Shown: positions 1 to 7,697 of the stretch, in pieces
How positions within the stretch are numbered: the stretch's first letter is position 1
Layout: every line of letters begins with the position of its first letter
NCBI GenBank assembly: GCA_900557405.1
Contig: USSF01000053.1
Coordinates: forward strand, 1-16,197
DNA from: an uncultured Prevotella sp.
GTDB taxonomy: Bacteria > Bacteroidota > Bacteroidia > Bacteroidales > Bacteroidaceae
Direction of reading: 5' to 3'
Length of the DNA stretch: 16,197 nt
Notes under the pieces: generated by a model
Databases searched by the model: none
Seen by the model: the letters and a program-made list of their open reading frames with translations, nothing else
Told to the model about the DNA's origin: nothing
Translations under genes and position numbers: made by a program

Positions 1-87
1 ACAACAAGCTTGCTTGATTGTTATGCTGAGATGCAGCTTATCTTATACAAAGATATTATAAAAGAATTAAACGATGAATTTATCTGA
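1..87 (+). CDS. C-terminal fragment of an upstream gene (partial)
   Basis: Frame 1 is open from the first base of the window to a TGA at 85-87 and encodes about 28 residues ending in KDIIKELNDEFI. The composition (acidic and basic residues mixed with aliphatics) looks like a real protein tail, and the other two forward frames stop earlier with less protein-like sequence. It would overlap the start of the ketoisomerase gene by 14 bp, which fits the tight packing of the genes that follow. The DNA here is AT-rich compared with the genes downstream. Too little is present to name a family. This could also be a chance open frame in a short leader. Confidence 0.4.
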   Translation, partial: TTSLLDCYAEMQLILYKDIIKELNDEFI

Positions 88-490
88 AACAGAAATAACA
101 ATATTGCCGAAACATGGCGACCAGCGAGGCAATCTTTCCGTTGCTGAGCAGCTGAAGGAGGTGCCTTTTGAGATAAAGCGTTGCTTCTGGATGTATGACG
201 TGCCGGAAGGGAAGGGTAGGGGCGGCCATGCCCACAAGACCCTCAAGCAGTTTGTCATAGCGATGAGCGGCAGCTTCAAGATAACGCTTGATGACGGGAA
301 AGAGAAGAAGACCTTCCTTCTTGACAGTCCGGACAAGGGCTTGCTCATCGACACGGGCGTTTGGGCAGATCTTACGGAGTTTTCCCGTGGCGCAGTATGC
401 CTGGTCCTTGCCTCTGACGTGTTCAGGGAGGAGGACTATCTCGGCAAATATGAAGAGTTTATGGATTATCTGGCTGACAGGGAGAAATAA
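74..490 (+). CDS. fdtA: dTDP-4-keto-6-deoxyglucose 3,4-ketoisomerase (FdtA/QdtA-type cupin)
   Basis: This 138-residue protein is a single cupin domain of the FdtA/QdtA/WxcM family, about the usual length for a stand-alone member. Such enzymes move the keto group of dTDP-4-keto-6-deoxyglucose from C4 to C3, preparing the sugar for C3 amination; they act in the cytosol. Visible family marks are DxRG near residues 16-19, the RGGHAHK segment at 49-55 with His52 and His54 matching the paired histidines known to be catalytic in FdtA and QdtA, and the late strand GAVCLVLASDVF followed by EEDYLGKYEEF. The sequence does not settle whether the product has the galacto (FdtA) or gluco (QdtA) configuration, so the symbol denotes the family. 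The ATG at 74 places the N-terminus just before the conserved DxRG, as expected. The next gene begins 27 bp downstream, and the aminotransferase two genes on is the expected next enzyme. Confidence 0.88.
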   Translation: MNLSETEITILPKHGDQRGNLSVAEQLKEVPFEIKRCFWMYDVPEGKGRGGHAHKTLKQFVIAMSGSFKITLDDGKEKKTFLLDSPDKGLLIDTGVWADLTEFSRGAVCLVLASDVFREEDYLGKYEEFMDYLADREK

Positions 491-517
491 ACAGCCTAAT
501 AATAAGGTAAAAGAAAG

Positions 518-1441
518 ATGACGATAACCGAAATGACAGCAACGGAATACGAAACCCTTTTCAGTTCCGGCCATGTGTATAATAGCGTATCCTTCGCCAT
601 GCTCAATGCGGCAAAGGCAGAGGCAGTGCGCTGTCTTGCCATCGGTGACCATAAGCATCGCTTCGGTATCATCCTCGGTGAGCGTGGCGGCAGACTGATG
701 TCGCCGTTTTCCGCTCCCTTCGGCGGCTTTGATATGCGTGGAGTGCAGGCGCTCAACAATATGGATGAGGCCGTAAGACAGCTGGCGGATTATGCCCGCC
801 GGTCAGGAAAAAAGCTTTCCGTCACACTTCCGCCGCTGATATACGGTGAGTCGCAAATATCCAAATGGGTCAGTGCTTTCCTTAGGAACGGTTTCCGTCC
901 GACAGTGGACCTGAACTATTATTTCCCTCTCTCGCATTTCCCCGACTATACGGAGCATATCGACCGTAGTGCAAGAAAGAACCTTAACCGTTCGCTGAAG
1001 GAACCTTTCGTGTTCCGGAAGATTGATTCGGAAGACAAGGAAGCTGTGCGCCGGGCATACGAAGTGATACGCTGCAACAGGGAGGAGCATGGCTATCCTC
1101 TGCGGATGAGCTTCTGCCAAGTGTGGGACACCGTGCAGAACGTGGTTACTGCAGATTTCTTCTTGCTTGGGCATGAGGGGGAAGACGTTGCCGCCGCACA
1201 GGTTTTCCATGTGGCTCCCGGCATTGCCCAGGTAATCTATTGGGGAGACAAGAGGAAATATTCAGGACTTCGTCCGATGAATTGCCTTACGTATAATGTC
1301 TTCCGCCATTACTCCGATGCCGGACTCCGTATCCTTGACATCGGTCCGTCGACGGAAGACGGTGTGCCGAACTACGGCTTGTGTGAGTTCAAGGAGAATA
1401 TAGGATGCGGGATATCGCTGAAATACAGATTTGAGATATGA
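518..1441 (+). CDS. GNAT/FemAB-like acyltransferase, probable amino-sugar N-acyltransferase
   Basis: This 307-residue protein has the layout of GNAT-fold proteins of the FemAB/Acetyltransf_6 kind. A divergent N-terminal half is followed by a segment with SARKNLNRS (151-159), a central stretch with [12 protein letters not shown] (187-198), and an acyl-CoA-fold half with AAAQVFHV (220-227) and [17 protein letters not shown]. The end FKENIGCG (291-298) resembles the FK-x-x-x-G signature of this group. No signal peptide or membrane segment is visible, so it is cytosolic. It lies between the ketoisomerase and the aminotransferase and overlaps the latter by 4 bp (ATGA at 1438-1441), so translation is probably coupled. 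By position I infer that it acylates the 3-amino sugar made by its neighbours, the job done by the left-handed beta-helix enzyme FdtC in the classical pathway. The acyl donor and true acceptor are not shown by the sequence. A weak purine-rich AAGGT/AAAG stretch precedes the ATG. Confidence 0.72.
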   Translation: MTITEMTATEYETLFSSGHVYNSVSFAMLNAAKAEAVRCLAIGDHKHRFGIILGERGGRLMSPFSAPFGGFDMRGVQALNNMDEAVRQLADYARRSGKKLSVTLPPLIYGESQISKWVSAFLRNGFRPTVDLNYYFPLSHFPDYTEHIDRSARKNLNRSLKEPFVFRKIDSEDKEAVRRAYEVIRCNREEHGYPLRMSFCQVWDTVQNVVTADFFLLGHEGEDVAAAQVFHVAPGIAQVIYWGDKRKYSGLRPMNCLTYNVFRHYSDAGLRILDIGPSTEDGVPNYGLCEFKENIGCGISLKYRFEI

Positions 1442-2598
1442 TAAGATATTTGGAACTGAAGAAGGTTACCGCCCTGCATGGCGAGAAGATACAGCAGGCC
1501 GTAAGGCGTGTCGTAGAGGGGGGATGGTATCTTCAGGGTGAAGCCACGGTGGATTTCGAGCAGCATTATGCCCGGTATATCGGTACCGGACACTGCATCG
1601 GCTGCGGCAACGGCCTTGATGCCCTGACCCTTATCCTCCGTGCATATATTGAGATGGGCGTCATGGCGGAGGGCGATGAGGTGATAGTGCCCGCCAATAC
1701 CTACATTGCGTCCATCCTTGCGATAACGGAGAATAATCTCAAGCCAGTGTTGGTAGAACCCTCGCCCCTCACTTTCCAGATAGATGATTCGCTGATAGAG
1801 CAGGCGATAACGCCCCGCACAAGGGCGGTAATGATTGTCCATCTCTATGGCAGATGCGCCTATACCGGAAGGATAGGCGAAATATGCCGCCGACATAATC
1901 TGAAACTCATTGAAGACAACGCCCAGGCCCATGGATGCGTCCACGTTGTTTCGCGGGATGGAAAGGCAGAAGTCCGTCGTACGGGCAGTCTTGGCGATGC
2001 CGCCGGCCACAGCTTCTATCCCGGCAAGAATCTCGGAGCCCTCGGCGATGCCGGAGCCGTAACCACCGATGACGGCCAGCTCGCCCAGACCATCCGTTCG
2101 CTTGGCAACTACGGTTCGTCAAGGAAATACATCTTCGACCATAAGGGCCGAAACAGCCGTATTGACGAGTTGCAGGCAGCCGTGCTTGATGTCAAGCTGA
2201 AATACCTTGATGAAGACAATGCAAGGAGGAAGCTTGTGGCAGAAAAGCTTGCTGAAGGCATACGCGCCGTAGGCAATCCACATATCAAGGCACCTTCATC
2301 CCGGTTCTTTGATGAATGTGTGTTCCATATATTCCCCGTGTTCAGCGACAGGCGCGATGAACTGCAGACGGCATTGAAGGAAAGGGGAATCCTTACGATG
2401 ATACATTATCCCGTGCCTCCCCACATGCAGCGCTGTTATGCCGGAGACATAGCCGGAGGCAGGATAATCCTGCCCGGAGGCGGACTCGGGATTACGGAGC
2501 GCCTTCACCGGGAAGAGCTCAGTCTGCCTTGCAACCAGACCATGACCGATGGCGATATAGAAGAAATAACCGATGCTTTAAATGACATACGCTTATGA
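1438..2598 (+). CDS. DegT/DnrJ/EryC1/StrS family PLP-dependent sugar aminotransferase
   Basis: This 386-residue protein is a complete sugar-nucleotide aminotransferase of the FdtB/QdtB type. It transfers an amino group, usually from glutamate, to the keto carbon of a dTDP-keto-deoxysugar in the cytosol. Visible features are the N-terminal GGWYLQG (28-34), the phosphate-binding CGNGLDAL (55-62), VPANTYIAS (84-92), IEDNAQAHG (158-166) with Asp160 expected to contact the PLP ring nitrogen, and [16 protein letters not shown] (191-206) with Lys197 as the Schiff-base lysine. [10 protein letters not shown] (241-250) is also typical. Two small insertions stand out: about eight extra residues after AHG (near 167-181), and a glycine-rich stretch near 341-351 before [12 protein letters not shown]. 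With the ketoisomerase just upstream, the best guess is a dTDP-3-amino-3,6-dideoxyhexose product. It overlaps the genes on both sides by 4 bp, indicating a translationally coupled set. Confidence 0.92.
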   Translation: MIRYLELKKVTALHGEKIQQAVRRVVEGGWYLQGEATVDFEQHYARYIGTGHCIGCGNGLDALTLILRAYIEMGVMAEGDEVIVPANTYIASILAITENNLKPVLVEPSPLTFQIDDSLIEQAITPRTRAVMIVHLYGRCAYTGRIGEICRRHNLKLIEDNAQAHGCVHVVSRDGKAEVRRTGSLGDAAGHSFYPGKNLGALGDAGAVTTDDGQLAQTIRSLGNYGSSRKYIFDHKGRNSRIDELQAAVLDVKLKYLDEDNARRKLVAEKLAEGIRAVGNPHIKAPSSRFFDECVFHIFPVFSDRRDELQTALKERGILTMIHYPVPPHMQRCYAGDIAGGRIILPGGGLGITERLHREELSLPCNQTMTDGDIEEITDALNDIRL

Positions 2599-4262
2599 AT
2601 CCCATGTCTAAAGATAACACGGCAAACCATTCAGGAGCATCATCAGGTGTCAGGATGTTTCTCCTTTATCTGCTCTTCGTCGCCTTGTTCCTCGGAGTGC
2701 AGATGTTCCAGGGCTTTTCTTGGCTCGATATAGGCATGTATATGTCGGGATACAAGCATTTCAATTCCGATCCGTATGCCTCCTGTTTCCTTGCCCAATG
2801 GATTCTCACCTATGACTTCACGGGTATGCTTTGCCGCCTGTTCTCTATAGACAGCTTCATGGGACTCCGCGTCCTTCATCTTATATATATGCTTGTTATG
2901 CAGACTGTCATTTATTTCAGTCTGCTGAGATATATCCCCCGGAAATTTATAATCGGCGGATTGCTCGTGGCTACGCTTGGCCACTACGGCAGCTATACGG
3001 AGATAACGTATAATGACTATTCCGCCCTGCTGCTCACCTTCTCATTGCTCTCCTTCCATAAGGGAACGGTGGACAACCGTCCTTGGCTCGTCTGTCTGTC
3101 CGGATTGATAGCCGGAGTGGCGGTATTCTTCCGCATCGTCAACCTCACGTTCATAGGTATCCCCATGCTCTCGTGGCTCGTGTCGCTCCGCTGGAATACG
3201 GGGATGACGGTCGGGCGCCGCTTCCTGTTCTTCTATTCGGGCATGGTGGCAGGAATCGTTTTGATACTCCTTATGCTTCATTGCCAGGGACTGCTTGATG
3301 TGTTCCTGCTCTCCATGGGTGATGCCCTCGGCATCTTTGCCGACAGGGGCGACTGCCACAGCATGCTGACGATAGTACGCAGCATGTATAACCTTTACGA
3401 GAGTGTCGGGGCGAACGCCCTGTTCCTTGTCCTTCTGTGCGTCCTTGTCCGTTTGGCCAACCGCCAGAAGAATCCTTCCGTCCGCCTTCTCACGCTTTTC
3501 GTGGCGGCAGTGCTGACATTCCTGATGATGAACTTTTCCAATTATTCATCCAATATAACGATGGCGCTGTGCCTTATAGGAGCGGTGTTGCTGTTCTTTG
3601 CCGGGAGCGGCGTGGCCACTCCCAGCTTCGCCCATCTCTTCATAATGAGCCTTTATCTGCCTTTCATCCTGCCAGTGGGAAGCAATGCCGAGGCAGTTTT
3701 CTACGGAAAGGAACTGACCTTCCTCACTATTCCGCTTTCCCTTTATCTCGTATGGGCAGTAACGGGCGCCGCTCCTGCCGGATGGAAGAAGTCAGCTGGA
3801 TGGATGCTCTCTCTCGTCTGCGTAGTCTTCCTGGTGCTCAATCTCGGGCGCAAGCAGATGGAAGACGGCAACCGCATACACAGCAGATATACGATAGACA
3901 GCGCCCTGACACGCGGCATACACACCACGGCAGACAATGCCGCCATGTATAATCATCTTATCAGCCGGCTCGGTCATGTAGTGCCTAAGGGCAGCTATAT
4001 GATATGCTCCTTCTCCCTGCCGATGGTTCCGGTACTCGACTGCAAGCCCTGGGCGGTGTTCTCCACCTATTATTCCTCCGACCGCATGAACGAACGCTAT
4101 ATCCGGACAGCCTGGCAGCATACCCGCCGACTGCCATACGTATTGCTCGACAACCAGAAGGATATCCCCGGATACGGCCATATCATCAGTCAGCTCAGTA
4201 TGATACGCCCGTACCGCAAGGTGTGGACGGACGGACGCTACGAGCTGTATTATTACCGATAA
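2595..4262 (+). CDS. Polytopic membrane protein, GT-C-like (candidate glycan glycosyltransferase)
   Basis: This 555-residue protein has about 11-12 hydrophobic segments between residues 20 and 416, then a soluble C-terminal region of about 135 residues with conserved-looking aromatic and charged patches ([25 protein letters not shown] at the end). The first loop after membrane segment 1 carries [11 protein letters not shown] with Asp45. An acidic residue in that loop is typical of GT-C glycosyltransferases that use polyprenyl-phosphate sugars on the outer face of the inner membrane. I do not recognise the exact family, and a flippase-like or polymerase-like role cannot be excluded, though the topology does not resemble Wzx. 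The ATG at 2595 overlaps the aminotransferase stop (ATGA); a second ATG lies three codons later. Coupling to the amino-sugar genes suggests it handles the same glycan. A 27-bp gap separates it from the next gene. Confidence 0.7.
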   Translation: MNPMSKDNTANHSGASSGVRMFLLYLLFVALFLGVQMFQGFSWLDIGMYMSGYKHFNSDPYASCFLAQWILTYDFTGMLCRLFSIDSFMGLRVLHLIYMLVMQTVIYFSLLRYIPRKFIIGGLLVATLGHYGSYTEITYNDYSALLLTFSLLSFHKGTVDNRPWLVCLSGLIAGVAVFFRIVNLTFIGIPMLSWLVSLRWNTGMTVGRRFLFFYSGMVAGIVLILLMLHCQGLLDVFLLSMGDALGIFADRGDCHSMLTIVRSMYNLYESVGANALFLVLLCVLVRLANRQKNPSVRLLTLFVAAVLTFLMMNFSNYSSNITMALCLIGAVLLFFAGSGVATPSFAHLFIMSLYLPFILPVGSNAEAVFYGKELTFLTIPLSLYLVWAVTGAAPAGWKKSAGWMLSLVCVVFLVLNLGRKQMEDGNRIHSRYTIDSALTRGIHTTADNAAMYNHLISRLGHVVPKGSYMICSFSLPMVPVLDCKPWAVFSTYYSSDRMNERYIRTAWQHTRRLPYVLLDNQKDIPGYGHIISQLSMIRPYRKVWTDGRYELYYYR

Positions 4263-4289
4263 ACGACAAAACAAAAAAGACAGAGATAT

Positions 4290-4931
4290 ATGAAACCCGA
4301 AGAACAGAGAAACGATTTGCTCGCCGGCCGTCTGATACAGCAGCTGGAGCAGCGCCATTATAATGCGATGTACTGCAAGACGGCACAGGAAGCCGTGAAG
4401 ACAATCGTGGGGCTTATCCCCGACGGAAGTTCCGTGGCATGGGGCGGTTCGATGACAATCCGCGACATGGGACTGACCAAGGTCCTGCACGATAGGGCAT
4501 CGCTCGAGATATGGGACCGCGACCTCGCCCCCGACCGCGATGCGGCCCAGGCAATCTACCGCAAGACATTCTCTGCGGATTATTATCTTTCCAGCGTCAA
4601 CGCCATCAGCGAGAGCGGAGAGATAGTGAACATCGACGGCAACGGCAACCGTGTGGCGGCGATAACCTTCGGTCCGAAGCATGTGATATTGGTCGTAGGA
4701 CTCAACAAGGTGGCCAAGGACCTCGATGCCGCCATGGCACGTGCACGCGGCACGGCAGCTCCGATAAACGCGCAGCGCTTTGCCGACCTCAATACCCCGT
4801 GCCGGACTGACGGCGTATGCCACGACTGCAAGTCGCCCGACTGCCTCTGCAACTATATAGAGATAATGAGAAATTCCCGTCCTGCCGGCCGCCACACCGT
4901 GGTGCTTGTAGGCGAAAACCTTGGATTCTAA
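4290..4931 (+). CDS. LUD-domain protein (LutC/YkgG-like, DUF162)
   Basis: This 213-residue protein is a LUD-domain protein, the family of LutC/YkgG found in lactate-utilisation iron-sulfur complexes. Family-like segments are VAWGGSMTIRDMGL (49-62), the loop IDGNGNRVA (115-123), and FGPKHVILVVGLNKV (127-141). The C-terminal part has five closely spaced cysteines (171, 177, 180, 185, 187) in a CR-x4-C-x2-C-x4-C-x-C layout, which could bind a metal or iron-sulfur centre. No lutA or lutB partner lies nearby; neighbours are a membrane protein and a prenyl synthase, so lactate use should not be assumed. A short AGAGATAT leader precedes the ATG. The next gene starts 13 bp after the stop. A TTG at 4921 inside the end of this gene is in frame with the next gene but is not a convincing start. 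Confidence 0.85.
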   Translation: MKPEEQRNDLLAGRLIQQLEQRHYNAMYCKTAQEAVKTIVGLIPDGSSVAWGGSMTIRDMGLTKVLHDRASLEIWDRDLAPDRDAAQAIYRKTFSADYYLSSVNAISESGEIVNIDGNGNRVAAITFGPKHVILVVGLNKVAKDLDAAMARARGTAAPINAQRFADLNTPCRTDGVCHDCKSPDCLCNYIEIMRNSRPAGRHTVVLVGENLGF

Positions 4932-4944
4932 ATCAGATAAAGAG

Positions 4945-5919
4945 ATGAAAACATCAAAAGAGATTCTTGACATCGTGAGTCGCTACATCGACTCGCTCCC
5001 TTACGACCGCCAGCCGCTGTCGCTCTATGAACCGATAAAATATGTGCTCTCGGCCGGAGGCAAACGCATACGCCCCTCGTTTGTGCTGATGGCATACGAT
5101 ATGTTCCGTGATGACGTGGAGACCGCTCTGCCGGCTGCCGCCGCCCTTGAGACATACCATAACTACACGCTCCTGCATGATGACCTGATGGACAATGCCG
5201 ACGTGCGCCGCGGCCGTCCTACGGTCCACAAGAAGTGGGACGCCAACACGGCAATCCTCTCCGGCGACACTATGCTCTCCCTGGCTTATCTCCATCTCGC
5301 CAAGGTGGAAGCCGCCCGTCTGAAGCCTGCCCTCGACCTCTTCACCGAGACAGCCCTTGAGGTGAGCGAAGGACAGCAGTATGACATGGAATTCGAGAGC
5401 CGCAACGATGTTGCCGAGGCAGAATACATCAAGATGATACGTCTGAAGACGAGCGTGCTCCTGGCCTGCGCCCTGAAGATGGGTGCCCTGCTCGCCGGAG
5501 CGTCGGAGGAGGACATGGAGCTTATATATAAGTTCGGCGAGAAAGTGGGACTTGCCTTCCAGCTGCAGGACGACTACCTCGACGTATACGGCGACCCTGC
5601 CGTTTTCGGCAAGGCTACGGGCGGCGACATCACGTCGAACAAGAAAACCTATATGCTCATCAACGCCTTCAACAGGAGCGAGGGCGAGACCCGTCGCGAA
5701 CTTGAGCGCTGGATCAGTGCCAAGGACTTCGACCGCGAGGAGAAGTTCCGTGCCGTCACCGCCATATACAACAAGCTCGGCATCGACCGCCTCGCCGAAG
5801 AGAAGATACGTCAGTATTTCGACGAGAGCCGCGGGTATCTCGACCGCATCAGCGTCAGTCCCGAGCGCAAGCAGGTATTGCGCGAATACACCGAGCGGAT
5901 GATGAACAGGAAAAAGTGA
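4945..5919 (+). CDS. Polyprenyl diphosphate synthase (short-chain, FPP/GGPP type)
   Basis: From the ATG at 4945 this is a 324-residue trans-isoprenyl diphosphate synthase. It condenses isopentenyl diphosphate onto an allylic diphosphate to make precursors for quinones and lipid carriers, in the cytosol. Motifs present are GGKRIRP (38-44), the first aspartate-rich motif DDLMD (79-83) followed by NADVRRGRP, and the second aspartate-rich motif QDDYLDVYGD (208-217, with Asp209, Asp210 and Asp213). The first motif has the five-residue DDxxD form without the two-residue insertion of E. coli IspA. Tyr74 sits five residues before it; a bulky aromatic there is known to limit chain growth, so a C15-C20 product is more likely than a long chain. 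The frame is open upstream to a TTG at 4921, but that start would overlap the LUD gene, lacks support, and adds residues outside the family. Confidence 0.92.
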   Translation: MKTSKEILDIVSRYIDSLPYDRQPLSLYEPIKYVLSAGGKRIRPSFVLMAYDMFRDDVETALPAAAALETYHNYTLLHDDLMDNADVRRGRPTVHKKWDANTAILSGDTMLSLAYLHLAKVEAARLKPALDLFTETALEVSEGQQYDMEFESRNDVAEAEYIKMIRLKTSVLLACALKMGALLAGASEEDMELIYKFGEKVGLAFQLQDDYLDVYGDPAVFGKATGGDITSNKKTYMLINAFNRSEGETRRELERWISAKDFDREEKFRAVTAIYNKLGIDRLAEEKIRQYFDESRGYLDRISVSPERKQVLREYTERMMNRKK

Positions 5920-5935
5920 CCCCATAGAATTCCCG

Positions 5936-6026
5936 ATTCTTAATTCAAGATTCTTCATTCTTCATTCTTCATTCTTCATTCTTAATTCTTCATTCTTCAT
6001 TCTTCATTCTTCATTCTTAATTCAAG
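5936..6026 (+). repeat. Heptamer tandem array (13 x 7 bp) abutting a start codon
   Basis: Thirteen contiguous 7-bp units fill 5936-6026. They are of three kinds: A = ATTCTTA, B = ATTCAAG, C = ATTCTTC. The order is A B C C C C A C C C C A B, so 5950-5984 and 5985-6019 are two perfect 35-bp copies. The array is bracketed by identical 16-base sequences at 5936-5951 and 6013-6028. It begins 16 bp after the prenyl synthase stop and ends two bases before the ATG at 6029, taking the place where a ribosome binding site would lie. Unit length is not a multiple of three and the array is outside coding sequence, so copy-number change would alter spacing, not frame. Confidence 0.95.
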
Positions 6027-6028
6027 AT

Positions 6029-6736
6029 ATGCCATACAGAAGACTACCGAAAACGGACAAATCCCGTCTTGCAGCGTTGAAGACCCTGCTCGACAACAAC
6101 AATATCTATACCGCCCGCGACCGCTTCATTGACTGGAAAGACATCAATATGGCCCGCACGTGTTACGACCGCCTCCTGACGCTCGTCAATCAGTATGACA
6201 TGGACAAGCAGGCCCAAAGCCGCGGCCGTCTGCGCCTGAACCCCCTGCAGCGCAACGCCACCATGTATCTCAGCCATTTCATGCAGGTCTTCAAGATGTG
6301 TGTGGAACGCGGCGAGATAAAGAAGCAGCTTATCAGCCTGTATTCCCTGCCCTGCGACCTCACCGTGCTGCCCGTTGTGCAGCAAGCGGGCCAGATTCTG
6401 GAGTGGGGCCCCAAGTTGGTGGCTGGCGAGAAGGAGCGCATCAAGCGTGGCGGCAGACCGATTTACAACCCCTCCGTGGGCATGGTGAGCACCCATCTCG
6501 ACATCTTCATCGAGGCATACGAGCGCCATCAGGCAATATTGGTGCGCACTCGCGACCTGGAGCAGCAGCTGAAGAATATGCGCCCCTCGGTAGACGAGGT
6601 GATAATGCGCCTGTGGAACCAGATTGAGGACCACTTCAGGGGCGGACGCGTGATAGACCGCATGGAGGAATGTGCCAAGTTCGGCGTGAAATACTATTAT
6701 AGAAAAGGTGAGAAGGAAGGAGGAACCGAACAATGA
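6029..6736 (+). CDS. Conserved-looking protein of unknown function, coupled to tatD
   Basis: This 235-residue, basic, apparently soluble protein has no signal peptide or membrane segment, and I do not recognise the family. It is mostly predicted helical, with an N-terminal basic start (MPYRRLPKTDKSRL), a long helix-rich region, a YNPSVGMVSTHLDIF segment (146-160) followed by an EAYERHQAILVRTRDLEQQLKN stretch with coiled-coil character (163-183), and a C-terminal RLWNQIEDHF...RMEECAKFGVKYYYR region. Reading quality is good across the full length and codon use matches its neighbours, so the gene is real. Its stop overlaps the tatD start (ATGA, 6733-6736), which suggests joint expression with the hydrolase. 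Its start lies directly after a heptamer repeat array, with no recognisable Shine-Dalgarno sequence. Confidence 0.75.
   Translation: MPYRRLPKTDKSRLAALKTLLDNNNIYTARDRFIDWKDINMARTCYDRLLTLVNQYDMDKQAQSRGRLRLNPLQRNATMYLSHFMQVFKMCVERGEIKKQLISLYSLPCDLTVLPVVQQAGQILEWGPKLVAGEKERIKRGGRPIYNPSVGMVSTHLDIFIEAYERHQAILVRTRDLEQQLKNMRPSVDEVIMRLWNQIEDHFRGGRVIDRMEECAKFGVKYYYRKGEKEGGTEQ
6717..6723 (+). promoter_or_regulatory. Shine-Dalgarno sequence for tatD
   Basis: AAGGAGG lies nine bases before the tatD ATG, inside the 3' end of the preceding gene. It is the only strong Shine-Dalgarno match before a gene in this window, where most starts have weak or no complementarity, and it supports the start at 6733. Confidence 0.7.
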
Positions 6737-7512
6737 TAGATACCCATACACATATCGACGGTGAGGAATTTGCCGAAGACCGCGCCCTCGCAGTGCAGCG
6801 CGCCAAGGAAGCCGGAGTGGAGAAAGTCTTCGTGCCGGCAATCGACCTGAAGTCCGTTTCCTCCGTGCTCCAGACCTGCCGCCAGTTTCCTGGCTACGCC
6901 TATCCCATGATTGGGCTTCATCCCGAGGAGGTGAAGGCCGACTGGCGCAATCAGCTTGCCCAAATGAAGCCCATGCTCGACGAACCCAACCATCCGTTCA
7001 TCGCCATCGGCGAGGTGGGACTCGACTACTACTGGAGCCGTGAGTTCGAGGCGGAGCAGCTGCAGGCGTTCGAGGAACAGGTGGAGTGGGCGGCAGAATA
7101 CGACCTTCCGCTGATGATACACTGCCGCAAGGCGCAGAACGAAATGGTGCATATACTGAAGCGCCACGAGAAGGAGCTTGCCCGCGGCGGTGTGTTCCAT
7201 TGCTTCACGGGCAACGGGAAGGAGGCGGAGCAGCTCCTGCAGTTCGACAACTTCGTGTTGGGCATCGGCGGTGTGCTCACGTTCAAGAAGTCGCACCTGC
7301 CCGAAGTGCTTGCCGGCATCCCGATAGACCGCATCGTCATCGAGACCGACTCACCGTATATGGCGCCAGTGCCCATGCGCGGCAAGCGCAACGAGAGTGC
7401 CTACGTGGCTTTCGTGCTTAACCGTATTGCCGAAATCTACGGCATAAGCGAGGATGAGGCTGACCGCCGCACCACGGCGAACGCACTGCGTATCTTCCGA
7501 CTGGACAAGTGA
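6733..7512 (+). CDS. tatD: TatD-family metal-dependent hydrolase/DNase
   Basis: This 259-residue protein has the usual length and all metal-site motifs of the TatD family (amidohydrolase-like TIM barrel): HTHID at 5-9 (His5, His7), GEVGLDYYW at 93-101 (Glu94), MIHCRKA at 128-134 (His130), VFHCFTG at 154-160 (His156) and IETDSPY at 203-209 (Asp206). Characterised members are Mg-dependent 3'-5' exonucleases or other phosphoester hydrolases, acting in the cytosol in DNA quality control. It overlaps the unknown gene by 4 bp and has a strong Shine-Dalgarno sequence. It seems to be the last gene of the rightward run, since about 780 bp of repeat-rich non-coding DNA follows. Confidence 0.95.
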   Translation: MIDTHTHIDGEEFAEDRALAVQRAKEAGVEKVFVPAIDLKSVSSVLQTCRQFPGYAYPMIGLHPEEVKADWRNQLAQMKPMLDEPNHPFIAIGEVGLDYYWSREFEAEQLQAFEEQVEWAAEYDLPLMIHCRKAQNEMVHILKRHEKELARGGVFHCFTGNGKEAEQLLQFDNFVLGIGGVLTFKKSHLPEVLAGIPIDRIVIETDSPYMAPVPMRGKRNESAYVAFVLNRIAEIYGISEDEADRRTTANALRIFRLDK

Positions 7513-7550
7513 CCTTCTTCCTGTTCATCTTCTGATGAATATTATCCTAA

Positions 7551-7582
7551 GTAGACGAGTAGACAAGTAGACGATGACGTCA
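7551..7582 (+). repeat. 8-bp tandem repeat followed by an 8-bp palindrome
   Basis: Three copies of GTAGACGA (the middle one GTAGACAA) run from 7551 to 7574, directly followed by the palindrome TGACGTCA at 7575-7582. The first copy is part of a longer sequence found inverted at 10599-10620. Confidence 0.8.
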
Positions 7583-7611
7583 GTAGCTATGGTATACTGC
7601 GAGTATACCTA

Positions 7612-7697
7612 TGCTGCACTCTTGGTACCAGGGCGCTGCACTCTTGGTACCAGGGTGCTGCACTCTTGGTACCAGGGTGCTGCACCTTTTTGGTACC
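7612..7697 (+). repeat. 22-bp tandem repeat, three full copies plus one degenerate
   Basis: Copies at 7612-7633, 7634-7655 and 7656-7677 differ at only one base (first base T, C, T). A shortened, changed fourth copy follows at 7678-7697. Each unit contains GGTACC inside a longer near-palindrome, so neighbouring copies can pair with each other. Confidence 0.93.

Noticed and set aside
4921..4944. Alternative TTG start of the prenyl synthase
   Set aside because: It overlaps the end of the LUD gene, adds residues not expected in the family, and a good ATG lies at 4945.
3792..4973. 393-codon reverse frame across the membrane protein and LUD genes
   Set aside because: It lies antisense to two well-supported genes and crosses their junction without recognisable domain content.
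4954..5958. 334-codon reverse frame opposite the prenyl synthase
   Set aside because: The forward frame carries all the catalytic motifs of the family; the reverse frame is a compositional shadow.
7612..7697. CRISPR array
   Set aside because: The 22-bp units are directly adjacent with no spacers and no cas genes are present, so this is a simple tandem repeat.
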